Shown: positions 1 to 7,795, numbered from the stretch's first letter. The stretch is 15,311 nt of DNA from an uncultured Mollicutes bacterium (GCA_947313935.1 CAMZNW010000057.1:1-15311); one strand, 5' to 3'. The notes: generated by a model not told the origin, from the letters alone. Program-made: numbers and translations.

Positions 1-12
1 ATTATATTTCAT
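1..12 (-). CDS. Start of next minus-strand gene (partial)
   Basis: Only the first four codons (M-K-Y-N) are inside the window; the gene runs off the left edge. An ATG at 12-10 is preceded by a good Shine-Dalgarno (GAGG at 20-17, 4-nt spacer). That SD sits right at the TGA stop (21-19) of the preceding 115-aa gene, which is the spacing seen between the other genes of this run. Nothing can be said about function; it is probably another member of the same operon. Confidence 0.5.
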
Positions 13-18
13 TTAACC

Positions 19-366
19 TCACATTTGCTGATTCATTACAATTGTATTTTTTTTAATTGTAACATCTTTTTTTCTTCCTAAATAATGATATATTGTGCTA
101 ACTTCTACTTGCGTACTATCTAAAAATTCATTATCATAATAATATTGATATTCAACATTAAATTCATTATTATATTGTAATTTTAATTTATTAATATCTT
201 TGGTTAGTTCACTCACATCATTTACATCTTTTTGAACAATATAACTTACTTTATTTAATATAATATCTGTTTGATTAATTCGAACAAATAACAATACTAT
301 ATTTAAAAAAAATATTAATCCCATTATAAATATAAAAAACATTATTGGTTTTATTAGTGTATTCAT
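19..366 (-). CDS. Small single-pass membrane protein, TadE/TadF-like (putative)
   Basis: A 115-aa protein with one N-terminal hydrophobic segment (about residues 8-28), a short charged stretch containing R-I-N-Q-T-D, and a polar extracytoplasmic domain of about 85 residues rich in Tyr, Asn and Val. This layout (very short cytoplasmic N-terminus, one helix, small outer domain) is that of TadE/TadF-like pseudopilins in Firmicute Tad clusters, but I see no diagnostic motif. The assignment is inference from shape and context. Its ATG shares one base with the TAA stop of the 117-aa gene (TAATG at 366), so the two are translationally coupled. It ends in TGA, showing that TGA is a stop here. Confidence 0.6.
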   Translation of the reverse strand: MNTLIKPIMFFIFIMGLIFFLNIVLLFVRINQTDIILNKVSYIVQKDVNDVSELTKDINKLKLQYNNEFNVEYQYYYDNEFLDSTQVEVSTIYHYLGRKKDVTIKKNTIVMNQQM

Positions 367-719
367 TAACTTGAAGAATCCAATATATATATTTTTTGAA
401 TTGCACTTTTAATTCCGTTATTATTAGTTTCTAGTTTTAATGCTATTGCTAATGGGGTTTTATTAACTATTTTATATCCAATTTTGTAATCTAATGGATA
501 ATTCATTTCTAAAGACATAAATTTTACTAATTGTAATTTAAACTCTTTTGTTAATACATTCGTATCATAATTTCTCAACCGGCTTATATTTACTGACGAG
601 TATAAACTATTACTACCTAATTGATCTATATCATCTATTTGACTTTGATATACTTCCCATTTAAAACCACTATATAAAAACAGTGCAAAAAAGGGAATCA
701 TTACTAAATACCATCTCAT
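366..719 (-). CDS. Small single-pass membrane protein, pilin-like (putative)
   Basis: A 117-aa protein whose N-terminus (MRWYLVMIPFFALFLYSGF) is one membrane helix, followed by an outer domain of about 95 residues with no cysteines or known motif. It resembles the next gene in size and topology, so the two may be paired minor-pilin-like subunits (inference). It begins one base after the TAA stop of the large secreted protein, and its own stop overlaps the next start (TAATG). It is therefore an internal gene of a compact operon, without a promoter of its own. I do not recognise the family. Confidence 0.6.
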   Translation of the reverse strand: MRWYLVMIPFFALFLYSGFKWEVYQSQIDDIDQLGSNSLYSSVNISRLRNYDTNVLTKEFKLQLVKFMSLEMNYPLDYKIGYKIVNKTPLAIALKLETNNNGIKSAIQKIYILDSSS

Positions 720-720
720 T

Positions 721-2751
721 TTACTCCTTAATTAGTTTTTTTTGCACTAAATCGTCATAAAATATTTCAAACTCTTTATTGTTATTAATCCGTCCTTGAT
801 AATCTTCATAAATAAAATCTTTAACCATTCTAATTGCCTTTTTATCAATACTTATTTCATGATAACCTTGTTTATCATTAATTGCATCAATTAATTGAGT
901 TTGATAATTACTCCACAATTCAGATTGATATAGCGGCATTGGATTAATTCTATTTATATTTCGAAAATAAAATAAATCTTTTTTTTGTTCTCCAATAATA
1001 GAACCAATTATATTAATTGTCCCTGGTATTTCAAACTCTAATTGATTAGCTCCTATTTTATAAATATTTATTTTATAAGAATATTTATTAGGCTTTAAAT
1101 TTGTCTTTGTATATAGTACACTTTTTCCTTTTGGATAAATTGCATCGCTTAATTTTCGATGACTTATTTTACCTGCATCATTTATATATATAAGTGGAAA
1201 TATATATTTTCCTTTACTATATTTATACTCTATCGTATCTTGATTTGAATCTATATCAATTATATTTTTAGTACTAAATTTAATTAATACTTCATCTTTT
1301 TGAAATTGATAGGATGACTGAAAATAATCATTTTTATAATTTATCTCTACTGGTACTATGAATGCACCTCCAGCATACATTCCACTAAAATTTGCATCAT
1401 AATTTATTAATTCACTATTTACATCTTTTAACATCGTTGTAGTATTAATTTTAATTGTCTCATAACTATTTTGTCGTACACCATTTTGAGTGACTTTTAT
1501 ACCGGAGACAGTTTTATATGTATAATTTAATTTTCCTTTTTTATCTGGTGTCTTATTAATTACGACTTTTTTATTTGTTGGATATAAAGTTTTAAAAATT
1601 AACTTATTATTATTAGGATTCTCTTCTTGATAACTAGAATCTACCGGATTAATTGTATATTTAAGTTTTTTATTCTTTGAAATTTGTGCATTTGGAATAT
1701 GAAATTTAATATTTTGTATTCCTATTTTTGGACTTATAATTTTAATTTGTTCTTTATCTCCATATTGTAATTTTATTGAAGCTTTTGCATTCGGATTGGT
1801 TGTTGTAAATTCTACATCAACGCTTGTATTTCCATGGTTTTTACTAAGTACTTCTGAATAACCATTGACTATTTTACTGTCTACTAATTCATTTACCTCT
1901 AAATTAATATATCCGCTTCCATTATAGTCAACAAATGGTGAAGAAATCCATGTTTTTGTATTATATCCTGGTTTTACTAATTTAACATTTTTAAAACTTT
2001 CACTTGTAGGTTTAATACCAACCTTATACCAAGTAACATTATTTATTTTTTCACTTCCATAATAATGATATATTTGTTTAATTTTATAATAATATTTTTC
2101 TTTGTTTTTTTTATATAAAGTTCCATTTTTACCAGGTTTTGCTCGAACAAAAACTGCATTTGTATTAGTTTTTAATTTTGTTTTATTCATTTCAGAATGA
2201 ATATGATATTGTTGCTTTCCAAAATTAATTGTTTGCTCAAAATTATCAACATATAATGGAGCATACATTTTCACATTAGCTCTAGTCGCATAATCATATA
2301 AATAAAATCGATATTTATGATTACTTTTGAATTCGTTTAATGGTATTGTTACTTTAAAACTAACATATTTATAATAGTAATTGCATTCAGTTGCATGTTT
2401 GTTATATTGATTATTTAAACAATAATTACTTCCTTGATAATATTCTAAATTTGTCATATCATATCGATTATATATCTTAGTTGGAAAATATTTTTCATTA
2501 TTTTTTTCATCTACTAGTTTGATCCAAACTTTTAAATCTTCGCTTTTTTTATAATTTTGTTTATCATCAAGATATGTCCATCCATTAAAAGTGACACCAT
2601 TTTTTCTAATCTTAGTGTCTAATACTTCATATTTTAATCCACTTTGTTTTGTTTTAGATAATTTAAAATCATTATAAAATTCACTTGCACTTATCTGTAC
2701 ATTTATATTTAATAAAAATACAAATAGAACTATTATTATTCTTGTTGTAAT
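721..2751 (-). CDS. Secreted SH3-like surface protein with probable non-AUG start
   Basis: The first ATG in frame is at 2457 (578 aa), but the frame stays open up to a stop at 2758-2760. The added 98 codons encode a clear signal peptide: T-T-R, a hydrophobic core (IIIVLFVFLLNI), then Q-I-S-A|S-E as a type I cleavage site, followed by normal protein with TGG Trp codons. No ATG, GTG or TTG exists in frame upstream of 2457, so I place the start at ATT 2751 (676 aa). An ATA at 2739, overlapping the upstream TAA as ATAA, is the alternative. The mature protein has an N-terminal Tyr-rich domain, an SH3b-like segment (V-R-A-K-P-G-K-N-G ... W-Y-K-V-G ... W-I-S-S-P), then beta-rich repeats. It is likely a cell-surface or apparatus-associated protein. 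It sits between the 138-aa gene, whose end it overlaps, and two small membrane proteins. Function unknown. Confidence 0.65.
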   Translation of the reverse strand: MTTRIIIVLFVFLLNINVQISASEFYNDFKLSKTKQSGLKYEVLDTKIRKNGVTFNGWTYLDDKQNYKKSEDLKVWIKLVDEKNNEKYFPTKIYNRYDMTNLEYYQGSNYCLNNQYNKHATECNYYYKYVSFKVTIPLNEFKSNHKYRFYLYDYATRANVKMYAPLYVDNFEQTINFGKQQYHIHSEMNKTKLKTNTNAVFVRAKPGKNGTLYKKNKEKYYYKIKQIYHYYGSEKINNVTWYKVGIKPTSESFKNVKLVKPGYNTKTWISSPFVDYNGSGYINLEVNELVDSKIVNGYSEVLSKNHGNTSVDVEFTTTNPNAKASIKLQYGDKEQIKIISPKIGIQNIKFHIPNAQISKNKKLKYTINPVDSSYQEENPNNNKLIFKTLYPTNKKVVINKTPDKKGKLNYTYKTVSGIKVTQNGVRQNSYETIKINTTTMLKDVNSELINYDANFSGMYAGGAFIVPVEINYKNDYFQSSYQFQKDEVLIKFSTKNIIDIDSNQDTIEYKYSKGKYIFPLIYINDAGKISHRKLSDAIYPKGKSVLYTKTNLKPNKYSYKINIYKIGANQLEFEIPGTINIIGSIIGEQKKDLFYFRNINRINPMPLYQSELWSNYQTQLIDAINDKQGYHEISIDKKAIRMVKDFIYEDYQGRINNNKEFEIFYDDLVQKKLIKE

Positions 2752-3152
2752 GGTATTTTACCCATCGTTTGATTTTGTATACATACTCCACGATAATGAA
2801 TTTTATCTTCTTTTAATTGTTCCTCAAAAACTATTTTTAATGGACTATATTCTCCTAACTCTAAAACTATCCGCATCTCTTTTGAATATAAATTAATAAC
2901 TGGTGATACCTTATAACTTACTTGATATTGCTGGGTTTCCTGATTTAATGTATAATATTCACGCCCTTCTTTATCAACCATTTTATATGAAAGTCTAATT
3001 GGTAAGTATTGAATAACTTCCCCTTTTTTATTAGTAAATTCCCTAATTGTATCTTCTAACCTTATTTTTTTTGGATCTAATTCTTGCTTAATTATTAATT
3101 CATATTGTTCTGATGAAATTACTTTTTTACATATTCCTGTTTTTACTTTCAT
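2736..3152 (-). CDS. Uncharacterised 138-aa protein, first gene of the run
   Basis: No signal peptide or membrane helix is visible. The sequence is a soluble alternating-hydrophobic pattern suggesting a beta-rich domain, with a basic N-terminus (MKVKTGICKK). The ATG at 3152 follows GTAGGT at a short distance and a stronger AGGGGAG about 12 nt upstream. It is the first gene of a minus-strand operon, divergent from rpmB across a 111-bp gap. Its last codons (KIPLQQE) overlap the proposed non-AUG start of the secreted protein, so its translation probably feeds that gene by coupling. I do not recognise a family. Confidence 0.65.
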   Translation of the reverse strand: MKVKTGICKKVISSEQYELIIKQELDPKKIRLEDTIREFTNKKGEVIQYLPIRLSYKMVDKEGREYYTLNQETQQYQVSYKVSPVINLYSKEMRIVLELGEYSPLKIVFEEQLKEDKIHYRGVCIQNQTMGKIPLQQE

Positions 3153-3197
3153 TTTACCTACTTTCTCCCCTACTTAATTACTACCTAAAATATAATA

Positions 3198-3227
3198 TTT
3201 ACAAACTTTTTATTTTTATGTTATAAT
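3198..3227 (+). promoter_or_regulatory. rpmB promoter
   Basis: TTTACA (3198-3203), an 18-nt spacer and TATAAT (3222-3227) preceded by TG-T, i.e. an extended -10. The expected start of transcription is about 30 nt before the ATG. A very strong SD (AAGGAGGT, 3252-3259) follows. Confidence 0.7.
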
Positions 3228-3263
3228 ATATAAGTATTTTGATAATATTATAAGGAGGTAAAT

Positions 3264-3470
3264 ATGGCAAAAGTATGTGCAGCTACAGGACGTAAAACTG
3301 TTGCAGGAAATAATCGTTCACACGCATTAAATTCAACAAAAAGAACATTTAAATCTAATTTACAAAAGAAACGTGTTTTAATGGATAATAAAGTTCAAAC
3401 AGTCTATCTTTCTACTAGAGCATTAAAAAATGGTAAAGCATTAAAAAAAGCTGGAATAGAATTAGTATAG
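3264..3470 (+). CDS. rpmB: 50S ribosomal protein bL28
   Basis: A 68-aa basic protein of the large ribosomal subunit. The family hallmark T-G-R-K-T-V-A-G-N-N-R-S-H-A is at residues 8-21, followed by T-K-R-T-F-K-S-N-L-Q-K-K-R and the conserved S-T-R-A-L-K-N-G-K. Length is normal. Only one Cys (residue 5) is present and there are no CxxC pairs, so it is the zinc-free (C-) form. It has its own strong promoter and SD and a terminator right after the TAG stop, so it is a monocistronic housekeeping gene lodged between two blocks of minus-strand accessory genes. Confidence 0.97.
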   Translation: MAKVCAATGRKTVAGNNRSHALNSTKRTFKSNLQKKRVLMDNKVQTVYLSTRALKNGKALKKAGIELV

Positions 3471-3479
3471 TTAATAAAT

Positions 3480-3512
3480 AAAAATAGAAAACTTTTATAG
3501 TTTTCTATTTTT
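3480..3512. terminator. Bidirectional terminator between rpmB and the CpaE-like gene
   Basis: A perfect 14-bp stem (3480-3493 with 3499-3512), core ATAGAAAACT/AGTTTTCTAT, with a 5-nt loop and a T-rich flank on the plus side. It lies between convergent genes (stops at 3470 and 3524), so it can serve both. The U-run is weaker on the minus side. Confidence 0.8.
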
Positions 3513-3523
3513 TATTGTAATTT

Positions 3524-4588
3524 TTATTCACTTAATTTTATAAGTAATTCCCCTAATTTTTTTATTCTTTTTATTTTATGTTTATTAGGTTTACTTGTTG
3601 AATTATTTGCTGTTGAAAATACTTTATATACTTCCTCAGTATAATTCTTAGTTATTTGTTCTAAATCTTTTTCACTACTATAACTAGGTAACTTTATTTC
3701 TTGAATAAATTTACTATTTTTTTGTAAACTTAATTTGATATCCATCTTCTCTTTTGTAAGAGCAAATTGAACTAATTTATCAAAAGTATATATTTTTGTC
3801 ATATAATTTTCCACAATAACTAATAATTCTTCATTTTCTTTGTTTATATCGATAATAATTTCTTCATAAGTTTGTGATAATTCTAATAATAAACGTAAAA
3901 TCATATCTTCATCTATCAAACATTTACTTCCAAAAATAATATTAAAATTATTGATTTGAAACTTATCTTCTTGAATTGAGTTAATTGTTGCATAATCTTC
4001 CCCAATAAAATATTCTTTTAATCCGCTTCCATATCCATTTAATTCAACAAAACAAATTTTTTTATTACTTGCATATAAATTACAATATGCTAACCAAAAA
4101 CTTGTTGCACCTACATGATGTTCATAACTTTTTGAAACAATTATATTATTAAATACTACCTTTTTATTTTTATCTACAATTACTTTTATATTTAAGAATT
4201 CTTTTATTTCACTCAAAGTTTTTTTATTAAGAAATATAATATCTAATTCTTCTAATAAATTGGTATGTTTATTATATAAAATAATATCATATATACCTAA
4301 TAAAGCAACATCTGTTAATTGTCTTTTAGAAAAAGAAATAAAAATTATTCTAATATCTTTACAAGCTATTCTTAATTCATATAATAATTCAATTCCAATA
4401 TTTTCTTGACTAAAACAACTTGCATCAACAATTAATGTTATTATTTTTTCTTTTTGTATTTTTTCCGTAATAATCTTAACATCTTTTTTTTTGATTGAGT
4501 TTGTTAGTTTATAAGTAATAACAATATTTTTACTTATTAAAAATTGTTCAATTTCTAACTTAAAATTATTTGATATATATCCATACAT
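3524..4588 (-). CDS. CpaE/TadZ-like pilus-assembly protein with degenerate P-loop
   Basis: A 354-aa cytoplasmic protein. Residues about 1-115 look like a receiver-like fold lacking obvious phosphorylation chemistry (strands TLIVDAS near 51-57 and IRIIFIS near 79-85, then LLGIYDIILYN). Residues about 145-310 match the MinD/ParA-like ATPase layout of TadZ/CpaE: a strand, then E-H-H-V-G-A-T-S (156-163) at the Walker A position, V-E-L-N-G at the D-L-D position (181-185), and EEIIIDI (242-248) as the Walker B strand. The Walker A lysine is absent, as in some TadZ-type proteins, so nucleotide binding may be weak or lost. In Tad systems this protein localises the secretion ATPase at the membrane. 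It is preceded in the operon by a 45-aa membrane peptide and has a good SD (GGAGGA). No CpaF, TadB or TadC is inside the window, so the role is inferred. Confidence 0.6.
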   Translation of the reverse strand: MYGYISNNFKLEIEQFLISKNIVITYKLTNSIKKKDVKIITEKIQKEKIITLIVDASCFSQENIGIELLYELRIACKDIRIIFISFSKRQLTDVALLGIYDIILYNKHTNLLEELDIIFLNKKTLSEIKEFLNIKVIVDKNKKVVFNNIIVSKSYEHHVGATSFWLAYCNLYASNKKICFVELNGYGSGLKEYFIGEDYATINSIQEDKFQINNFNIIFGSKCLIDEDMILRLLLELSQTYEEIIIDINKENEELLVIVENYMTKIYTFDKLVQFALTKEKMDIKLSLQKNSKFIQEIKLPSYSSEKDLEQITKNYTEEVYKVFSTANNSTSKPNKHKIKRIKKLGELLIKLSE

Positions 4589-4595
4589 GTTCCTC

Positions 4596-4733
4596 CTATG
4601 GCGTTAATACTTTTTCTATTTTTTCATCAACTGATTTCTGAATATTATCTGATTGTGCTTCTGACCAATACATAAATCCAATCACTAATATAATTAAAAC
4701 AGCTATTAAAATTAAACTTTCTTTTGATATCAT
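4596..4733 (-). CDS. 45-aa single-pass membrane peptide
   Basis: ATG at 4733 with an excellent SD (AGGAGGTGGAA just upstream), TAG at 4598-4596. The protein starts MISKES, has one helix (about residues 7-23, LILIAVLIILVIGFMYW), and ends in a charged amphipathic tail of about 22 residues (E-A-Q-S-D-N-I-Q-K-S-V-D-E-K). It is the first gene of the operon with the CpaE-like protein, 7 nt upstream of that start. Short helix-plus-amphipathic-tail proteins at this place in Tad-like clusters can be Flp-type pilins, but no prepilin-peptidase motif is visible. An accessory membrane anchor is equally possible. Confidence 0.7.
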   Translation of the reverse strand: MISKESLILIAVLIILVIGFMYWSEAQSDNIQKSVDEKIEKVLTP

Positions 4734-4762
4734 TTCCACCTCCTAATCTTTTATTACCTAAT

Positions 4763-4793
4763 TTTACTAAAACATATCAATTTGTAGTATAAT
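4763..4793 (+). promoter_or_regulatory. Probable ezrA promoter
   Basis: TTTACT (4763-4768) and TATAAT (4788-4793) with a long (19-nt) spacer; TTACTA one base later gives 18. The SD AGGAG (4806-4810) lies 4 nt before the ATG. The 81-bp gap also has to hold the divergent promoter of the 45-aa gene, for which I see only a weak TAAAAT box. Confidence 0.5.
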
Positions 4794-4814
4794 AAAAGTA
4801 CAATTAGGAGTGAT

Positions 4815-6671
4815 ATGAATTATACAACAATTATAGTAATTTTTATTTTAATCTTTATTATTGCAATTATCTTAAGCATTTTTTTAAAAAAAAGAAAAAG
4901 AAACAAAATAATTGAAAATTTTTCTCTTGAATTAAATTCAATTCAAGAGACTAATAAAAAATTAATTACCGAACTTGAGCGTACTAGAAATATTTCTAAA
5001 AATGAAGAGAGTATTAAACTTTATGTTAGTTGGTCAACTGAATATACTGATTTGTCTGAAAAATTAGATAAATTAGAACATGATTTTAATGAGTTGTTAG
5101 AATTAGATAATAAAAGTAATCATAAAGATTTTATTATATTAGCTACTTCTATGGAAGGAATATTTTTTGAATTTGATAATTCTTTTACTAATCTATATAA
5201 AAAAATTAAACAATATACTAGTTATGAATTAGAAAATACTCGTATTTCCTTGACATTAAAATCCCGTATTAAAGAATTACATAATAATTTTGATGTTAAT
5301 TTAAGTTTTTTAGAAATATATAATACTTCATTCTTTTCAGAAATAACTGAAGCAAATGCTTTAATTGCTAATTTTGAAGCTATTCAAGCATCAGGAGATT
5401 ATCCAGAAGGACGTAATATTTTAAAAAAATGTAATTCTATTTTAGATAATATTGATTATACATTGAAACTTGTTTTAAATTTTCAAAATTATTTACGTGC
5501 ACTTCAAAATGATATTAATTCAATTATTTTAATTAATCAAGAGGTTACTAAAATTAATTTCAAATTAAATATTTCTAATTTTGAAGAACATATTGAAACT
5601 TATGAAACTCGACGTGATGAATTAATACATAATATTAGTTTATTAGATTTCACTAAAAAAGAAGAGCCTCAATTTTATAAAGATTTAGAAACTTCGATTA
5701 CATCACTTGATGATGAACTTTGTAAATTTAAAAATATTGTTGAAGAAAAATTTACTTTTATTAAAGAAATAATGAATTACATGGAATTAAATGATGAATT
5801 GATTAATACTGCAAATGATTTGATTATTTTAGCAAGCATTGAACGTGATGAAATAATTAAGTTATATAATTTAGATAATTTAAAACAAATGGTAAAAATT
5901 AATGAAGATTTTGATGGTTATGCTTCTTTTTTAACTGATTATGATAAATTGATTTCTATTATTCATACTGCAAGTGAAGATTATTCATCTCTTAAAAATA
6001 GAATTATTAAAGCAAATAAATATTTAAATCATCTTTTAAAGAATATTCAAACTAATATTATTGAACTTAAAGCAATACGTAGTGATGAACTTAAAGCAAT
6101 AAATCATTTAGAATATTATCAAAAAAGTATTATTGAACTTGATTTATATTTACGTAAATATGATCATAAACTTAAAGCTTCAAAAAATATTATTGAATTA
6201 TTAGAAGAATTAGACATTCAAATTGATAATTTAGAAGTTGAACTTCAACTTGAACCACTTCATATTACTCATGTTCGTAATTTAGATCAACGTATTTATA
6301 GTCTTTTAAATAATCTAACTGATAATGCTGTTGAGAAAAATATAAAACAACGAATTGGTTGTGAATATTTAATTGAATATTTAAATCAATTTAATACTAT
6401 TGAAGAAAATAATTTAGTATTAAAGCGATTACAAAATTTATATAGAGTTAATGAATATCCAGCTTTATTAAGTGAATCATATGGATTATTAAAACAAAAT
6501 ACTTCTAATGCAGAACATATTTATAAAAACATTGTTAGTACTGTTAAAGTTGATAAATTTGAACATATATTTAATCATAAATTAATTGATGAACAAATCA
6601 ACGAACAAAACAATGAACAAATCAACGAACAAAACAATGAACAAAACAATGAACAAAACAATGAAAATTAA
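4815..6671 (+). CDS. ezrA: Septation ring regulator EzrA
   Basis: EzrA is a membrane-anchored negative regulator of FtsZ-ring assembly in Bacilli. Seen here: one N-terminal helix (residues about 4-24) followed at once by a basic stop-transfer stretch (KKRKR, 25-29), then almost 570 residues of charged helical coiled-coil sequence with the repeated spectrin-like pattern of EzrA. It includes the conserved-type F-E-A-I-Q-A-S-G-D-Y-P-E-G segment at 187-199. At 618 aa it is longer than usual (about 560-575). The excess is partly a C-terminal tail of six N-E-Q-type repeats (residues 593-616) encoded by a 12-bp tandem repeat. It has its own promoter and SD and ends near a strong terminator. The assignment rests on topology and the SGDY segment. 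Confidence 0.85.
   Translation: MNYTTIIVIFILIFIIAIILSIFLKKRKRNKIIENFSLELNSIQETNKKLITELERTRNISKNEESIKLYVSWSTEYTDLSEKLDKLEHDFNELLELDNKSNHKDFIILATSMEGIFFEFDNSFTNLYKKIKQYTSYELENTRISLTLKSRIKELHNNFDVNLSFLEIYNTSFFSEITEANALIANFEAIQASGDYPEGRNILKKCNSILDNIDYTLKLVLNFQNYLRALQNDINSIILINQEVTKINFKLNISNFEEHIETYETRRDELIHNISLLDFTKKEEPQFYKDLETSITSLDDELCKFKNIVEEKFTFIKEIMNYMELNDELINTANDLIILASIERDEIIKLYNLDNLKQMVKINEDFDGYASFLTDYDKLISIIHTASEDYSSLKNRIIKANKYLNHLLKNIQTNIIELKAIRSDELKAINHLEYYQKSIIELDLYLRKYDHKLKASKNIIELLEELDIQIDNLEVELQLEPLHITHVRNLDQRIYSLLNNLTDNAVEKNIKQRIGCEYLIEYLNQFNTIEENNLVLKRLQNLYRVNEYPALLSESYGLLKQNTSNAEHIYKNIVSTVKVDKFEHIFNHKLIDEQINEQNNEQINEQNNEQNNEQNNEN
6591..6662 (+). repeat. 12-bp tandem repeat at the 3' end of ezrA
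   Basis: Six 12-bp units in phase with the ezrA frame: two alternations of GAACAAATCAAC and GAACAAAACAAT (i.e. two 24-bp units), then two more GAACAAAACAAT. They encode E-Q-I-N and E-Q-N-N quartets. A seventh partial unit (GAAAAT) ends the gene. The arrangement is typical of slippage-expandable coding repeats. Confidence 0.95.
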
Positions 6672-6697
6672 TTAATTGATGCCTAATAATTTTATTT

Positions 6698-6730
6698 AAA
6701 AAAGAACTTATATCATATAAGTTCTTTTTT
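6698..6730. terminator. Bidirectional terminator shared by ezrA and the flavoprotein gene
   Basis: A perfect 15-bp stem (6698-6712 with 6716-6730), core GAACTTATA/TATAAGTTC closed by A-T runs, giving T-tracts in both directions. The 3-nt loop (6713-6715) is exactly the TGA stop codon of the minus-strand flavoprotein gene, and its last five codons (KKELI) lie in the stem. Confidence 0.92.
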
Positions 6731-7792
6731 ATTATTTATTATTTGGCTTACTGTTAAACCTTGCGACATAAATACTGTCATGTTATTTCCTCCAGTATAG
6801 CAATTTATATCTAGTACTTCACCGATTATATATAAATTAGAACTCTTTTTAGATTCGTATGTTCTTGGATTTACTTCTCGGACATCAATACCACCACCAG
6901 TTAAAAAAGCTGTTTTAAAACCTTTTGTATCTACTATATTAAATTCTAGTACATCTATATTCAAATTTTTTAATCTTTTAGGAATTATAGTATCTGATAA
7001 ATCTAATACTACTTTTATTTTTTTATTATTTAATAAGTTTTTTTTTATAAACGATGAAACATGTAAAGCACAAGGTCCTGATAATCCAAAATGTGTAATT
7101 AATAAATCATTTTGTAATTCTAATTTTACCTTATTATTAACTAAAACTTTCATTTTAACATCATTTAAAGTTATCCCTTGTAACACCTTACTTTGTATTA
7201 ATTCATCATTACAAATTAATGGACTTTCACATGGATATAACTGTTTTATTGTATGTCCTAATTTAGTACAAAATTCATATCCATCGCCTGTTGTTCCTAA
7301 ATGAGTAAAAGTTTTTCCACCTGTTGCAATTACAATTATTTTAGTATAATATTGTTCATCGATATAGTATAAGTTATTTTCTTGTTCAATTTTTTTTACA
7401 TGATAATTATTAATTATATCCACATTATTTTTTTCTAATAAATCAATAAAAAAAGTTATAACACTATTTGCTTTATTATCTTTTGGAAAAATTCTTTGAT
7501 TTTTTTCTTCTTTTAATTTTAAACCATTTTTTTCAAAATACTTATATAAGTCTTTTGGTCCATAATTATTTAAAGTCGGATATAAAAATTTTGGATTACT
7601 TACTACTGTTTCTAATAATTCTTCAATAGATTTACTTGTTAAAATGTTACAACGTCCTCCACCTGAAACTTTTATTTTTCCACCTATCATATCATTTTTA
7701 TCCAATAGTAAAACTTTTTTATTAGTGATATTTCCTGCACACATTAATCCTGAAGGACCTGCTCCAATTATAATTACATCATATTCAATCAT
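6713..7792 (-). CDS. HI0933/BaiN-family FAD-dependent oxidoreductase
   Basis: A flavoprotein of the family annotated 'NAD(P)/FAD-dependent oxidoreductase' (YhiN/HI0933/BaiN); the physiological substrate is unknown for most members. Seen: dinucleotide-binding G-A-G-P-S-G close to the N-terminus, family signature K-V-S-G-G-G-R-C-N near residues 41-49, R-I-F-P, A-T-G-G-K-T-F-T-H-L-G-T-T-G-D-G-Y, and the C-terminal G-G-I-D-V-R-E-V-N-P-R-T and G-E-V-L-D-I-N ... G-G-N-N-M. About 359 aa, somewhat shorter than the usual ~400, with the deficit in the middle substrate-side domain. I use ATG 7792 rather than GTG 7801: the GTGAGG of the longer version is better read as the SD, and the estimated transcript start lies only a few bases before it. 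The stop lies in the terminator loop. It is divergent from a 44-aa membrane peptide gene through a mirror-image promoter. Confidence 0.92.
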   Translation of the reverse strand: MIEYDVIIIGAGPSGLMCAGNITNKKVLLLDKNDMIGGKIKVSGGGRCNILTSKSIEELLETVVSNPKFLYPTLNNYGPKDLYKYFEKNGLKLKEEKNQRIFPKDNKANSVITFFIDLLEKNNVDIINNYHVKKIEQENNLYYIDEQYYTKIIVIATGGKTFTHLGTTGDGYEFCTKLGHTIKQLYPCESPLICNDELIQSKVLQGITLNDVKMKVLVNNKVKLELQNDLLITHFGLSGPCALHVSSFIKKNLLNNKKIKVVLDLSDTIIPKRLKNLNIDVLEFNIVDTKGFKTAFLTGGGIDVREVNPRTYESKKSSNLYIIGEVLDINCYTGGNNMTVFMSQGLTVSQIINNKKELI

Positions 7793-7795
7793 ATT

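Noticed and set aside
2736..2760. Programmed -1 frameshift fusing the 138-aa and secreted-protein frames
   Set aside because: The frames overlap for about 20 nt in -1 register, but there is no X-XXY-YYZ slippery heptamer, and the downstream sequence opens with a signal peptide, which needs its own N-terminus.
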